64,000 nucleotides of DNA from MFD04580-c1 sp963702995 (GTDB taxonomy: Bacteria > Planctomycetota > Phycisphaerae > Tepidisphaerales > Tepidisphaeraceae), in contig OY969783.1 of the NCBI GenBank assembly GCA_963702995.1, positions 6,510,001 to 6,574,000 on the forward strand, in the 5' to 3' direction. Shown in pieces: positions 22,873 to 31,607 of the stretch. The notes beneath the pieces are model-generated. The model was not told where the DNA came from. It saw nothing but the letters and a program-made list of their open reading frames with translations, and ran no database searches. Positions within the stretch are counted from its first letter, which is position 1. The number at the start of each line of letters is the position of its first letter. Both the position numbers and the translations under genes were made by a program.

Positions 22873-23898
22873 GTGGAAAACTTGAAGCTTCTGATTATTG
22901 AGGATGACTCGGACCAGCGTGAGCTGATTCGCGAGACGCTCGAAGACCACTTCGGCCGCGGCACCGTCACCGGCTGCGAGAGCCGTCGCGCGGCCCTGGC
23001 CGAAAAGCTCGAGGACTTCGACCTCATTTTATCCGACTACAACCTCCCCGACGGGTCGGGCATGGATCTGCTCGACCAGATCAAGGGCCGCTGCTCGACG
23101 CCGGTCATCCTGGTGACGGGCGAGAACGTGGGGAACACCGCCGTCGAGGCGATTCGCAAGGGCGCCACCGATTATGTGGTGAAAGTCGGCGATTACCTGT
23201 TCACCATCCCGCTGGTCGTCGAGAAGAACCTGACCGTGGCGAAGGTCCGGCGCGAGAACGAGCAGCTTCGGGTCGAGCTGGAGAAGGCGCTGGCTGAAGT
23301 CCGCGATAAGAACCTTCAACTCGAGAAATCGCTGCAGCGAGTCGAGGAAGTCGCCGCGACCGACCCGCTGACTGGCCTCTATAACCGCCGCCACTTCGGA
23401 AAGGTGCTCGAACAGCTCTTTGCCGAAGCGCAGCGCTATGACAAAGACCTGTCCTGCGTCATGATCGACCTCGACGGGTACAAGCAGCTCAACGACGCCT
23501 TTGGCCACCAGCTCGGCGACCAGATCCTGATCATCGCTGGCAAGGTCATCTCCGCGAACCTTCGAAAGATGGACGTCGCGGCGCGCTACGGCGGCGACGA
23601 GTTCATTCTCCTGCTGCCCCACGCGGCGGCGGAAGAGGCGGCCGGCGTCGCCACGCGGATTCGGGACCAGTTTCGCCAGGCCTCGACCGTCGCGTTGCAT
23701 CGCAACGAAGGCGTGACGATGTCGATCGGGATCGGCTCGATTCAAGGCATGGCATTCGGCGCCGCCGGCGCCCGTGCCGGCGAACCCGCCGGTCCGGAGC
23801 AACTGATCGGTCGCGCCGACAATGCGCTGTACCGTTCGAAGGAGGACGGCCGCAATCGGATCACGATCTCTTCCAGCATGCCGGCGAGCGCGGCCTGA
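22873..23898 (+). CDS. Response-regulator diguanylate cyclase (REC-GGDEF)
   Basis: 341 residues from GTG 22873, with AGGAAGG 6 bases upstream. The N-terminal receiver (IIEDDSDQRE, LSDYNLPDGSG, ILVTGE, VVKVGD) is joined by a coiled coil (ENEQLRVELEKALAEV) to a GGDEF domain with intact ARYGGDEFILLLP and an RxxD product-inhibition site (RKMD) five residues before. It converts two GTP to c-di-GMP when the receiver is phosphorylated. It is the last gene of the kinase / receiver / cyclase run, so it is the probable output. Confidence 0.92.
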   Translation: MENLKLLIIEDDSDQRELIRETLEDHFGRGTVTGCESRRAALAEKLEDFDLILSDYNLPDGSGMDLLDQIKGRCSTPVILVTGENVGNTAVEAIRKGATDYVVKVGDYLFTIPLVVEKNLTVAKVRRENEQLRVELEKALAEVRDKNLQLEKSLQRVEEVAATDPLTGLYNRRHFGKVLEQLFAEAQRYDKDLSCVMIDLDGYKQLNDAFGHQLGDQILIIAGKVISANLRKMDVAARYGGDEFILLLPHAAAEEAAGVATRIRDQFRQASTVALHRNEGVTMSIGIGSIQGMAFGAAGARAGEPAGPEQLIGRADNALYRSKEDGRNRITISSSMPASAA

Positions 23899-23947
23899 TG
23901 CGAAATCACTCCCGACGATAACGCCCATCGGCAGGGGCATCGGATGC

Positions 23948-24550
23948 TTAGACCGTCGTATGCGGCGGGCGGATGTGCTTCGGGTCCCAGCGCGTATCCA
24001 TCGCGTGAGGGACGTTCATCAGGTCGAGCAGCTTCCCGGCGACAAAATCGATCACTTCGCCGACCGTTGTCGGGTTCAGGTAGAAGCCGGGGTTCGCCGG
24101 CGCCATGATCACACCGGCGTCGGACAGCACTTTGTAGTTGTTGACGTCGATCGGTGAAAGGGGCATCTCGCGGTGCACGATGATCAGCCGACGCCGCTCC
24201 TTCAAGGTGACGGCGGCCGCCCGGGAGATGAGGTTGTCCCCCATGCCGTGGGCGACCTCGGCCAACGTGTTGCTGGAACAGGGGACGATGACCATCCCGT
24301 CGTGAAGGAATGACCCGCTCGCGAGCTTGCTGCCCACATCGTTGTAGCTATAGAGCGTGATCGTGTGCTCCGGCGTGCCGGCCAGGGCGGTCAGGTCGAT
24401 CCCCTCCATGCCCAGCTCGTCATGGAGCAGCCGCCGGCCGAGCGGCGACACGACCAGATGGACATTTACCCCCGCCGAAACCAGCCCGCGAATGAACTGC
24501 CGGGCGTAAAGTGCGCCGCTGGCTCCCGTGATGGCCGTGACGATATTCAT
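23948..24550 (-). CDS. ubiX: Flavin prenyltransferase UbiX
   Basis: 200 residues, the usual UbiX length. Opens with the FMN-site sequence ITGASGALYARQFIRGL; also shows VVIVPCSSNTLAEVAHGM-like and LKERRRLIIVHREMPLSPI segments and the C-terminal IMAPANPGFYLNPTTV. UbiX attaches a dimethylallyl unit to FMN, making the prenyl-FMN cofactor used by UbiD-type decarboxylases. Lies 85 bp downstream of the ubiE/menG gene on the same strand, so the pair likely serves quinone synthesis. No ubiD is in the window. Confidence 0.93.
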   Translation of the reverse strand: MNIVTAITGASGALYARQFIRGLVSAGVNVHLVVSPLGRRLLHDELGMEGIDLTALAGTPEHTITLYSYNDVGSKLASGSFLHDGMVIVPCSSNTLAEVAHGMGDNLISRAAAVTLKERRRLIIVHREMPLSPIDVNNYKVLSDAGVIMAPANPGFYLNPTTVGEVIDFVAGKLLDLMNVPHAMDTRWDPKHIRPPHTTV

Positions 24551-24635
24551 GGCGGATCATTCGTAGCGACGGGGCGTCAGTACAGTTGCGCCCGGCACTT
24601 CTGAAAGTGTAACAGCCAGCGGCACCGGCGTGGCG

Positions 24636-25439
24636 TCACTTCGTTCCGAGATAGGCGATGCAAACGCCGAATGTCATCGGCGTCTGGCTGACGTTTTCAA
24701 AGCCGGCGCCCCGCATCATGGCCATCATCTCCTCGCGGCCGATGAAGGTATTGACCGATTCAGGCAAGTATCTGTACGCGCCCGTCCGATCACCGCTGAT
24801 CAACGTCGCCGTGCGGGGAAGCACCTGCCGAAAATAGAGGTTGTACAGGGCACGCAGGAGCGGCTGGGTCGGCAATGAAAACTCCAGGATCACCAGACGC
24901 CCGCCGGGACGAAGCGTCCGATAAAATTCGCGGATCGCCGCGGCCGGGTCGGCGACATTGCGAATGCCGAACGCGATCGAAACGACATCAGCCGAGGCGT
25001 CCGGCAGGGGGAGCGCCTGGGCGTCCCCGTTCACCCATCGGACCGCCTTCTGGTCGGGATCGCCGATGACCGGCGTTTTGGAAGCGGCGATCGGAAGCAT
25101 GGCGAACGTAAAGTCCACACCGATGACCGAAGCCGCGTCACTATTGGCGGCGCAGAGCGCTTTGGCGAAGGCGAGGCTCAGGTCGCCGGTGCCGCAGGCG
25201 ACGTCAACGATCCGGTCGCCCGGGCGAACGCTTGCAAGCCGCACGGCCTTTTTTCGCCAGGCCTGATCCATCCAGAGGCTGTGAAGCCGGTTGTTCAGGT
25301 CATAGCTCGGCGCAATCGCCGAAAACATCTTCTGTACCCGCCGTCGCTTATCCGCAACGGCGTGGGGGTTCTTCAGAAGGGCGTCATCCCACTCGGGAGG
25401 CGCGGCGACGGGAGCGAATGGCGAATCGTTGGATATCAT
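24636..25439 (-). CDS. ubiE: Demethylmenaquinone/ubiquinone C-methyltransferase UbiE/MenG
   Basis: 267 residues. Family landmarks are clear: MFSAIAPSYDLNNRLHSLWMDQAWRKKAV, SAM site VDVACGTGDLSLAF, GDAQALPLPDASAD and IAFGIRNVADPAAAIREF, ending in MTFGVCIAYLGTK. It methylates the quinone ring in the last steps of menaquinone (or ubiquinone) synthesis. For a planctomycete menaquinone is expected, so menG may be the better name. The N terminus has about 30 extra residues before the core. Likely co-transcribed with ubiX. Confidence 0.93.
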   Translation of the reverse strand: MISNDSPFAPVAAPPEWDDALLKNPHAVADKRRRVQKMFSAIAPSYDLNNRLHSLWMDQAWRKKAVRLASVRPGDRIVDVACGTGDLSLAFAKALCAANSDAASVIGVDFTFAMLPIAASKTPVIGDPDQKAVRWVNGDAQALPLPDASADVVSIAFGIRNVADPAAAIREFYRTLRPGGRLVILEFSLPTQPLLRALYNLYFRQVLPRTATLISGDRTGAYRYLPESVNTFIGREEMMAMMRGAGFENVSQTPMTFGVCIAYLGTK

Positions 25440-25586
25440 GCGTGTGGACGCATTATAAGGGCGGGAAGCAGGATTCCACCGTTTCAGAAGCGTTGAATCC
25501 CTCGGCGACCGCGCGGAAGTTACCTGGTGCGATCAAACGTAGCCGTTGCGGTGTCCGGTTGCTCCAAGCGGAAAGGTTGGTGCTTT

Positions 25587-26477
25587 ATGATGGAATTGGC
25601 CTGGATCGACGGAGCGATCGTTCCGCTGGACGAGGCGCGGGTCGGCGTTGAAGACCGCGGCTATCAGTTTGCCGATGGCGTGTACGAAGTCGTCCGGGCC
25701 TACCAGGGCGTCACGTTCACGCTCGCCCCGCACCTTGAGCGGCTGGAACGCTCGGCCGCGGGCATCCGCCTGCAACTGCCCATCCCGCCCGCGGTCATCG
25801 CGGACGAAATCCACGCGCTTGTCGCCCGCAGCGGCCTCATGGATGGGATGATCTACCTTCAGCTCACCCGCGGCGAGGCGATCCGAAACCATATCTTCCC
25901 GACGTGCGCGCGGCCAACGCTCCTGTTCTACGTGCGCGCCCTTCCGCCGGTCGCCGCGCCGGGCGACGCCCCGGGCCTGCGATTGGTCTCGGTGGTGGAC
26001 GAGCGGTGGAAGCGGTGCTGGATCAAGGCGATCGCGCTGCTCGCGAATGTCCTGGCCAAGAATGAGGCTGTTGAACAGGGTGCGGACGAAGCGGTTTTTG
26101 TCGAAGACGGCCTCGTCTCCGAATGTTCCACCAGCAACATCTTTGCGGTCATCGGCGGCCGCCTTGTCACCCACCCGGTTGGCCCCAAGGTTCTCCCGGG
26201 GATTACGCGGAGCGTGGTGCTCTCTTGTGCCGCCGAGATGGGGCTCCCGGTCGAGGAACGCCCCATGACCGAGTCGGAAGCGATCGCCGCGAGCGAGGTC
26301 TTCATCACCAGCACCACGCGCGAGTTGGCATGGGTTAAAGGCTGGGACGACCGGACGGTCGGCGACGGGCGATGCGGGCCGATCGCGTTGGCGCTACACC
26401 GGGCTTATCAGGCTCGTGTCGCGAGCGAGTTGGAGGCCCATCTGGCGTACGTCGGCGGCGTCGCGGTTTCAACGTGA
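25587..26477 (+). CDS. dat: D-amino-acid (D-alanine) aminotransferase, class IV PLP enzyme
   Basis: 296 residues from ATG 25587, preceded by GAAAGG; an earlier in-frame Met has no ribosome site. Class IV fold: start region WIDGAIVPLDEARVGVEDRGYQFADGVYEVVR, PLP lysine in CWIKAIALLANVLAKNEA, SECSTSNIFAV, and LPGITRSVVL. The wording matches D-alanine aminotransferases better than branched-chain enzymes (IKAIALLANVLAK). It interconverts D-alanine and D-glutamate with their keto acids, feeding peptidoglycan. A branched-chain or aminodeoxychorismate lyase role is less likely. Confidence 0.85.
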   Translation: MMELAWIDGAIVPLDEARVGVEDRGYQFADGVYEVVRAYQGVTFTLAPHLERLERSAAGIRLQLPIPPAVIADEIHALVARSGLMDGMIYLQLTRGEAIRNHIFPTCARPTLLFYVRALPPVAAPGDAPGLRLVSVVDERWKRCWIKAIALLANVLAKNEAVEQGADEAVFVEDGLVSECSTSNIFAVIGGRLVTHPVGPKVLPGITRSVVLSCAAEMGLPVEERPMTESEAIAASEVFITSTTRELAWVKGWDDRTVGDGRCGPIALALHRAYQARVASELEAHLAYVGGVAVST

Positions 26478-27046
26478 TCGTAGCAGATCCGTTGGTTTGG
26501 GCGTGGCCATCTTTCGTGGCAAGATGGGTTTCTGACGCGAGAGCATCACGCTGGGTGCCCTGCCCCGCGCTTCGGTGGGCTTGATCTTTCGTGTTCTGAA
26601 ATGCATTGAGTCAGGGAGATGATGGCATGCCCATGCGAGCGTGGGGCATGACACCCGACCGGGAACGCCCCCGCCAAGTCAGACTGGGAGTCCGCCGCCT
26701 GATGCCTCAAAAGGTGGCCACTACCGTTAACTTGCGTAGAGCCGGTGACGGTTGACTTTAAGCGCGATCTGAGTACAACGGCGGCCTGTAAAGAGCCGAT
26801 TCCGGTGGGTTTGGCGCTGTCCCGCGGGGCCTGCCGCCGACGGTCGATGCCGCATCGCATCGCGACGCCACATCGCATCGCGACGGCGCGCCGACGGGTC
26901 GGGTAAACCGTGCCGCCTCCTCCTCTGCGACCCGGGCCTGATGCCGGGAAGACGGGATCGACGAGGCCGTTCATCAGCAGTGTTGCTCGCCATCCGGTTG
27001 CCGATAGGCCGGGCCTCGCGGCGTGACAAGGAAGCCGGGGTAGCTG
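26478..27046. other. 570-bp gap with hairpins and no supported gene
   Basis: Holds a terminator-like hairpin after dat (CCATCTT 26507-26513 with AAGATGG 26521-26527, then GTTTCT) and a second palindrome at 26626-26650. Short near-tandem CGCATCGCGACG units lie near 26850-26890. Open frames on both strands lack family character. Confidence 0.5.
26626..26650. repeat. Palindrome CATGCCCATGC..GTGGGGCATG
   Basis: An interrupted stem of CATGCCC against GGGCATG arms around a GCGAGC centre. It sits in a gene-free gap and is not followed by a T run, so it is more like a dispersed palindromic repeat than a terminator. Confidence 0.5.
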
Positions 27047-28018
27047 TTGAGCCCGCTGGTGAACCCAAGCACACCCAACCCCGCCGCGACATCCGGTCAA
27101 CCGATGCGAGCCGAGCCGCCGCCCGAGGGCAGTCGAAGAGAGCCCGCCGAAGAGAATTTTCGCCGCTTCTTCCTCCGCGGGCTCGCAACTCTGCTTCCGA
27201 CGCTCATCACGCTCTGGCTCCTGGTCTGGGCGTGGAATTTCCTCTGGAACTCCATCGGCTCCCACATTATCTGGTCGGCCGAATGGGTCTGGTGGGAGCT
27301 GGGCCGCTGGCACGTCGTTGACGAACAGCCCGCGGGCAATATCCGGTATGTCTTCAGGCAGTATGAGTGGCTCGCCCAGCCGATCGGCGTGCTGCTGGCG
27401 ATTCTGGCGGTCTACTTCGTCGGCGTGCTGGTGGGGAACCTGATCGGCCGCACGATGTGGGCGGTCGGAGAGCGGGCGGTGATGCGCCTCCCGCTGGTCA
27501 AGGCGATCTACCCGGCCGTGAAGCAGGTGACCGACTTCGTCCTGGCCGACCGGACGGCCCAGTTCACCGGGACTCGTGTGGTCGCGGTCCAGGCGCGGTC
27601 CCAGGGGATCTGGTCGATCGGCCTGGTGACCGGAAGCGGTTACGGCCCACTCAACGCCGCGCTGAAAGGGGAGATGCTGACCATCTTCATCCCCTCCAGC
27701 CCGACGGCGTTCAGCGGGTATGTGGTGATTGCCCACCGCGAATCCGTGGTGGAGCTGCCGCTGAAGGTCGAGGAGGCGATCAAGCTGCTGATCAGCGGCG
27801 GCGTGCTGACCCCCGGCGCTACGGGGTTGGGCTTCGCTGTCGCGCCGTCCCCGGCAGCTTTGGCCCCGGCGGCCGAGCCCGCGCCGGAGGGCGCTGCTTT
27901 GGAGCGGTCGTCGTTCATTGCCAACGTCGAGCCCGCTGACGCAGCCGCGGACGATCGGCGGGCCGCCCCGGACGTTGGTGCGGCGCGACAGCCGACGCTG
28001 GTCGGGAACGATCATTGA
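27047..28018 (+). CDS. DUF502-family membrane protein
   Basis: About 320 residues. Two transmembrane segments (LATLLPTLITLWLLVWAWNFL and IGVLLAILAVYFVGVLVGNLIG) are followed by the family's conserved VMRLPLVKAIYPAVKQVTDFVL, a GTVTGSGYGPL-like segment and FIPSSPTAFSGYVVIAHRESVVELPLKVEEAIKLLISGG. The biochemical role of DUF502 is not established. The 70-residue C-terminal tail is Ala/Pro-rich and unconserved. Start is uncertain: TTG 27047 has GGGG nearby, while ATG 27104 lacks a site. It precedes hpf by 150 bp on the same strand. Confidence 0.82.
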   Translation: MSPLVNPSTPNPAATSGQPMRAEPPPEGSRREPAEENFRRFFLRGLATLLPTLITLWLLVWAWNFLWNSIGSHIIWSAEWVWWELGRWHVVDEQPAGNIRYVFRQYEWLAQPIGVLLAILAVYFVGVLVGNLIGRTMWAVGERAVMRLPLVKAIYPAVKQVTDFVLADRTAQFTGTRVVAVQARSQGIWSIGLVTGSGYGPLNAALKGEMLTIFIPSSPTAFSGYVVIAHRESVVELPLKVEEAIKLLISGGVLTPGATGLGFAVAPSPAALAPAAEPAPEGAALERSSFIANVEPADAAADDRRAAPDVGAARQPTLVGNDH

Positions 28019-28171
28019 AGGATGGCTCGCCACGGGCGGCGACGAATTATCCGCAGGGGTTACTTTCGCCCTGTTGCGGTACAATGGCAGGCTGACGCTC
28101 GGGTTCCGGGAGGGCGGCAAAGCCCGAGCGACAGAACGGCAGAGGAACGGACAACGAAAGGAGCGGCCCAG

Positions 28172-28519
28172 GTGATTGTAACGGTATCCGCGCGGCACAT
28201 GGATGTTACTGAAGCCCTACGCAATCACGCGCAGGACAAGGCTGGCAAGCTCACCAAATACTACGACCTGATCCAGGAGATCGAGGTGGTGTTTGATGCC
28301 GGCAAAGACGGGACGAGCGTCGAAATTCGCGTGAAAGCCGAGCACCGTGACACCTTCGTGGCGAACCACAGCGATGGCGACGCCTATGCCTGCGTGGATG
28401 CCTGCGTCCATAAGCTCGAGCGACAGCTCAGCGACCACAAGAAGCTCCACCGCAACCGCAAACACCCAGGCGACGTGCGGCCGACCGCCAAGGGCGGGGT
28501 TGCCCGAGCCAAAGATTAG
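28172..28519 (+). CDS. hpf: Ribosome hibernation-promoting factor (short HPF/RaiA type)
   Basis: 115 residues from GTG 28172, with AAGGAG about 10 bases upstream. S30AE-fold sequence: ITVSARHMDVTEALRNHAQDKAGKL-like opening, YYDLIQEIEVVFDAGKDG, AEHRDTFVANHSDGDAYACVDACVHKLERQL. It lacks the C-terminal dimerisation domain of long HPF. The family binds the 30S decoding region in stationary phase and idles ribosomes. It leads a run of PTS genes, an arrangement also known in proteobacteria (hpf next to ptsN). Confidence 0.9.
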   Translation: MIVTVSARHMDVTEALRNHAQDKAGKLTKYYDLIQEIEVVFDAGKDGTSVEIRVKAEHRDTFVANHSDGDAYACVDACVHKLERQLSDHKKLHRNRKHPGDVRPTAKGGVARAKD

Positions 28520-28716
28520 AAGATTCCGACCTGGCCGGGCCCGGAGGGTCGTGCCGCACGGAGCGGCAGTCCCCGGGTGCGGGATGACTGCCGTCAGCGC
28601 GGGCTCGAATGCCGCGCGGGAGCAGCCTCCCGCGACAGTGCCCGCCCGCGGCGCACCCCGCGTCGGCATGGCAGGCGCTGGGCCAACCCCGGCGGGGCCG
28701 CCGTGAAGGACTTGAA

Positions 28717-29184
28717 ATGAAGCTGAAAGATTTCATCGTAAGCCAGGCCATCGTCCCCGAGATCTCCGCGGCCGACCGTGACGGCGCCATCCGGGAGCTC
28801 GTCACCAACCTGGCCGTGGCCGGCGCGTTAGCCCAGGACGCGGTCGAAGAAGTGGTCGCCGCACTGATCAAACGCGAACAGAACGGCTCGACAGGCTTCG
28901 GCAAAGGCGTCGCCGTCCCCCACGTCAAGCACCCGAAGGTCCTGAAGATGTCCGGGACCGTCGGACGCAGCGTGAACGGGATCGACTTCGCCGCACTGGA
29001 TCACCAGCCCGTCTATAGCATATTCTTGCTTTTGTCCCCGGAGAACCAGCCTCAGCAACATCTGCAGGCCATGAACATCGTCTTTAGCAACCTCCAGAAG
29101 GACGTGTTCCGACGGTTCCTTCGTCAAAGCGCCACCCGCGAGGCGATCATCGATCTGCTCGATGAGGCCGACCAGGGGAAATGA
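28717..29184 (+). CDS. ptsN: Nitrogen-type PTS EIIA (PtsN)
   Basis: 155 residues from ATG 28717 with AAGGA 7 bases upstream. The EIIA-Ntr/fructose-type domain is complete: KREQNGSTGFGKGVAVPHVKHPKV contains the phospho-accepting His (VPH), followed by IFLLLSPENQPQQHLQAMNIVFSNL. The family takes phosphate from HPr and regulates other proteins in place of transporting sugar. No EIIB/EIIC lies nearby, supporting a purely regulatory PTS. It precedes ptsH by about 90 bp. Confidence 0.9.
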   Translation: MKLKDFIVSQAIVPEISAADRDGAIRELVTNLAVAGALAQDAVEEVVAALIKREQNGSTGFGKGVAVPHVKHPKVLKMSGTVGRSVNGIDFAALDHQPVYSIFLLLSPENQPQQHLQAMNIVFSNLQKDVFRRFLRQSATREAIIDLLDEADQGK

Positions 29185-29272
29185 CCGGAGAAGCACGCGG
29201 GCCGGCGGCCCATCGGTGCACCGGGCGCGTACGCCCGGCGTGACCCGTCGCCCCGGCCGACGTCTGACGACA

Positions 29273-29554
29273 ATGCCCAATGTCTCCCGAGAAGTTATCG
29301 TCCTCAATAAGCTCGGCCTCCATGCGCGCCCGGCGATGCAGTTTGTTGACGTCGCAAATCAGTTCGAGTCGAGCATCATGGTGTATAAGGGGGGCGATGA
29401 GCCGGAGCAGGCCGACGGGAAGAGCGTCATGCAGATGATCATCCTTGCGGCCACCGAGGGAACGCCCCTCCGCATCGACGCCGAAGGCGTTGACGCCGAG
29501 CTCGCCGTGCGAAAGCTGGCCGAACTGTTCGAAAGCAGGTTCGGAGAAGAGTGA
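29273..29554 (+). CDS. ptsH: HPr phosphocarrier protein
   Basis: 93 residues from ATG 29273. It carries the HPr active site NKLGLHARPAMQFV (phospho-His in GLHARPA) and the regulatory-site segment ADGKSVMQMIILAA with the conserved Ser. The pair could allow control by an HPr kinase, though no hprK was seen here. It receives phosphate from EI, encoded next, and passes it to PtsN. Confidence 0.92.
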   Translation: MPNVSREVIVLNKLGLHARPAMQFVDVANQFESSIMVYKGGDEPEQADGKSVMQMIILAATEGTPLRIDAEGVDAELAVRKLAELFESRFGEE

Positions 29555-29648
29555 TAAGCGCCTGTTTCGCCGCGGGCTAACAGCCTGTGCGCGACGTTGG
29601 CGGCCGGTGTCGCGCCCCTGGCCCGCAACCGATGTCCAAGATCGAACC

Positions 29649-31388
29649 ATGGAGATAAAAAAGGGTATCGGCGTATCTCCCGGAGTCGTCATCAGTACCG
29701 CCATCGTACTGGACTCCGAAGACTTGGTGATCCCAAAGCGCCACGTCGAGCCCGAGCACGTCTCCGCCGAAGTGGATCGGCTCCACCAGGCGATCGCCCA
29801 TTCCACCTCCGACCTGGCGCGCCTTCGCGACGACGTTTCCGGCCAGCACGGCAAGGAGATCGGCGCGATCTTCGATGTTCATCTCGGGCTGCTCCGCGAC
29901 AAAAGCCTGGTCAACCAGATCATTACCGAGATCCGCACGCAGCTCGTCACGGCCGAATACGGCTTGTCCGTGGTCATGCGGCGCTACGCCGGCAAATTCG
30001 CCCAGATGTCCGACCGCTACATGAAGGAGCGCGTCCACGACATCCATGACATTGAGAAGCGCCTGCTCCGCCTGCTCATCGGCCAAAAACGTGAAGACCT
30101 GGGCCACCTCACGCGCCCGATCGTCGTGATCGCCCACGACCTGCTGCCGAGCCAGACCGCGGCGCTGGATCGCAAGCACGTCGTCGGCTTCGCAACCGAC
30201 GTGGGCGGGCGAACCAGCCACACGGCGATCGTCGCCCGCGCCTTGAGCATCCCGGCCGTCGTCGGGCTGGGGAACATCACCGGCGAAGTGAGCGGGGGCG
30301 ACACGGTAATCATCGACGGCACCCGCGGCGTCGTCATCGTCAACCCCGACGCCGAGCAACTGGTCGAATATCGGGAGGCGGGGGAAAAATTCGACGAGTA
30401 CGAAAAGAAGCTTGGCGAACTTCGGTACGAGCCGGCGATCACCACCGACGGTCACGCCGTCAGCATCCAGGCGAACATCGAGTTCCCCACGGACGTGGAC
30501 GACGCCCTCGCCCACGGCGCCGAGGGCATCGGCCTCTACCGGACCGAATTTCTCTATCTCGCCAGCGATCACGAGCCCAGCGAGGAGGAACATTACCAGG
30601 CCTACGCCGACGCGCTCCAGCGCGCCGGCGGGCGGCCGATGGTCATCCGCACGCTCGACCTGGGCGCCGATAAATACACCCAGGCCAAAGCCCAGAACCC
30701 CGAGCGCAACCCCTTCCTGGGGGACCGCAGCATCCGGATGTGCCTCCACGATATCCCCATGTTCAAGCGCCAGTTACGCGCGATCATGCGGTGCAGCGTG
30801 CATGGCGACGTGCGGATCATGTTCCCGATGATCTGCACGCTCATGGAGCTTCGCCAGGCGCGGATGGTCCTGAACGACGTGCTGGAAGAACTGGAGGACG
30901 AGGGGATCCCGTTCCGGCGCGATATCCCGATCGGGATGATGATCGAGGTGCCGTCGGCCGCCCTGATGGCGAATCAGTTCGCAAAAGAAGTTAATTTCTT
31001 CTCAATCGGGACCAACGACCTTATCCAGTACACGCTTGCCGTCGATCGTACCAATGAGAAGGTGGCCGGTTTATTCTGCCCGGGGCATCCGGCCGTCCTC
31101 ACCCTGGTGCGGGATGTGATCCGCGCCGGGGCAAGAAATGGCATCAGCGTCAGCGTTTGTGGTGAAATGGCGGGCGACCCGCTTTATACTCTGCTGCTGC
31201 TCGGGCTCGGACTGAACATTTTCAGTATGAACGGCCCGGATGTGCCGGAGGTCAAGAAGATCATTCGCTCTACCACCATTGAACACGCGCGCCAGGTCGC
31301 GCGGCGGGTGATGAGCTTCGACAGCGAACGCCAAGTAATGCATTTCCTGCGTGAGGAAACCAGAAAAATTGACCCGGATGCCTTCTGA
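29649..31388 (+). CDS. ptsI: PTS enzyme I (phosphoenolpyruvate-protein phosphotransferase)
   Basis: 579 residues from ATG 29649 (MEIKKGIGVSPGVV), the normal EI length. Phospho-His site DVGGRTSHTAIVARAL; PEP-binding signatures IGLYRTEFLYLA, GDRSIRMCL, FSIGTNDLIQYTLAVDR and the catalytic Cys region VSVCGEMAGDPLYT. No GAF domain, so not PtsP. It moves phosphate from PEP to HPr. The hpf-ptsN-ptsH-ptsI order on one strand suggests an operon. Confidence 0.95.
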   Translation: MEIKKGIGVSPGVVISTAIVLDSEDLVIPKRHVEPEHVSAEVDRLHQAIAHSTSDLARLRDDVSGQHGKEIGAIFDVHLGLLRDKSLVNQIITEIRTQLVTAEYGLSVVMRRYAGKFAQMSDRYMKERVHDIHDIEKRLLRLLIGQKREDLGHLTRPIVVIAHDLLPSQTAALDRKHVVGFATDVGGRTSHTAIVARALSIPAVVGLGNITGEVSGGDTVIIDGTRGVVIVNPDAEQLVEYREAGEKFDEYEKKLGELRYEPAITTDGHAVSIQANIEFPTDVDDALAHGAEGIGLYRTEFLYLASDHEPSEEEHYQAYADALQRAGGRPMVIRTLDLGADKYTQAKAQNPERNPFLGDRSIRMCLHDIPMFKRQLRAIMRCSVHGDVRIMFPMICTLMELRQARMVLNDVLEELEDEGIPFRRDIPIGMMIEVPSAALMANQFAKEVNFFSIGTNDLIQYTLAVDRTNEKVAGLFCPGHPAVLTLVRDVIRAGARNGISVSVCGEMAGDPLYTLLLLGLGLNIFSMNGPDVPEVKKIIRSTTIEHARQVARRVMSFDSERQVMHFLREETRKIDPDAF

Positions 31389-31607
31389 TCGATCGTTCCC
31401 GTTGAACGTTTGATCGGAAATGGCCCGGGGTGACGCTAAAACACCCAGCCCCCGTCCGTGCCCCTGTCCTGGTTCGGAGCGTCCACGACGCGCCCGCGTT
31501 GACTCCTGCGACTGTTTTGAGTCCGCCCGCCCGCCCGTGAACCCCACCCCAACCCGATCCGCGACAGGCACATCGTGACCATGGGCACATAGAAGGACCA
31601 GAACCCA

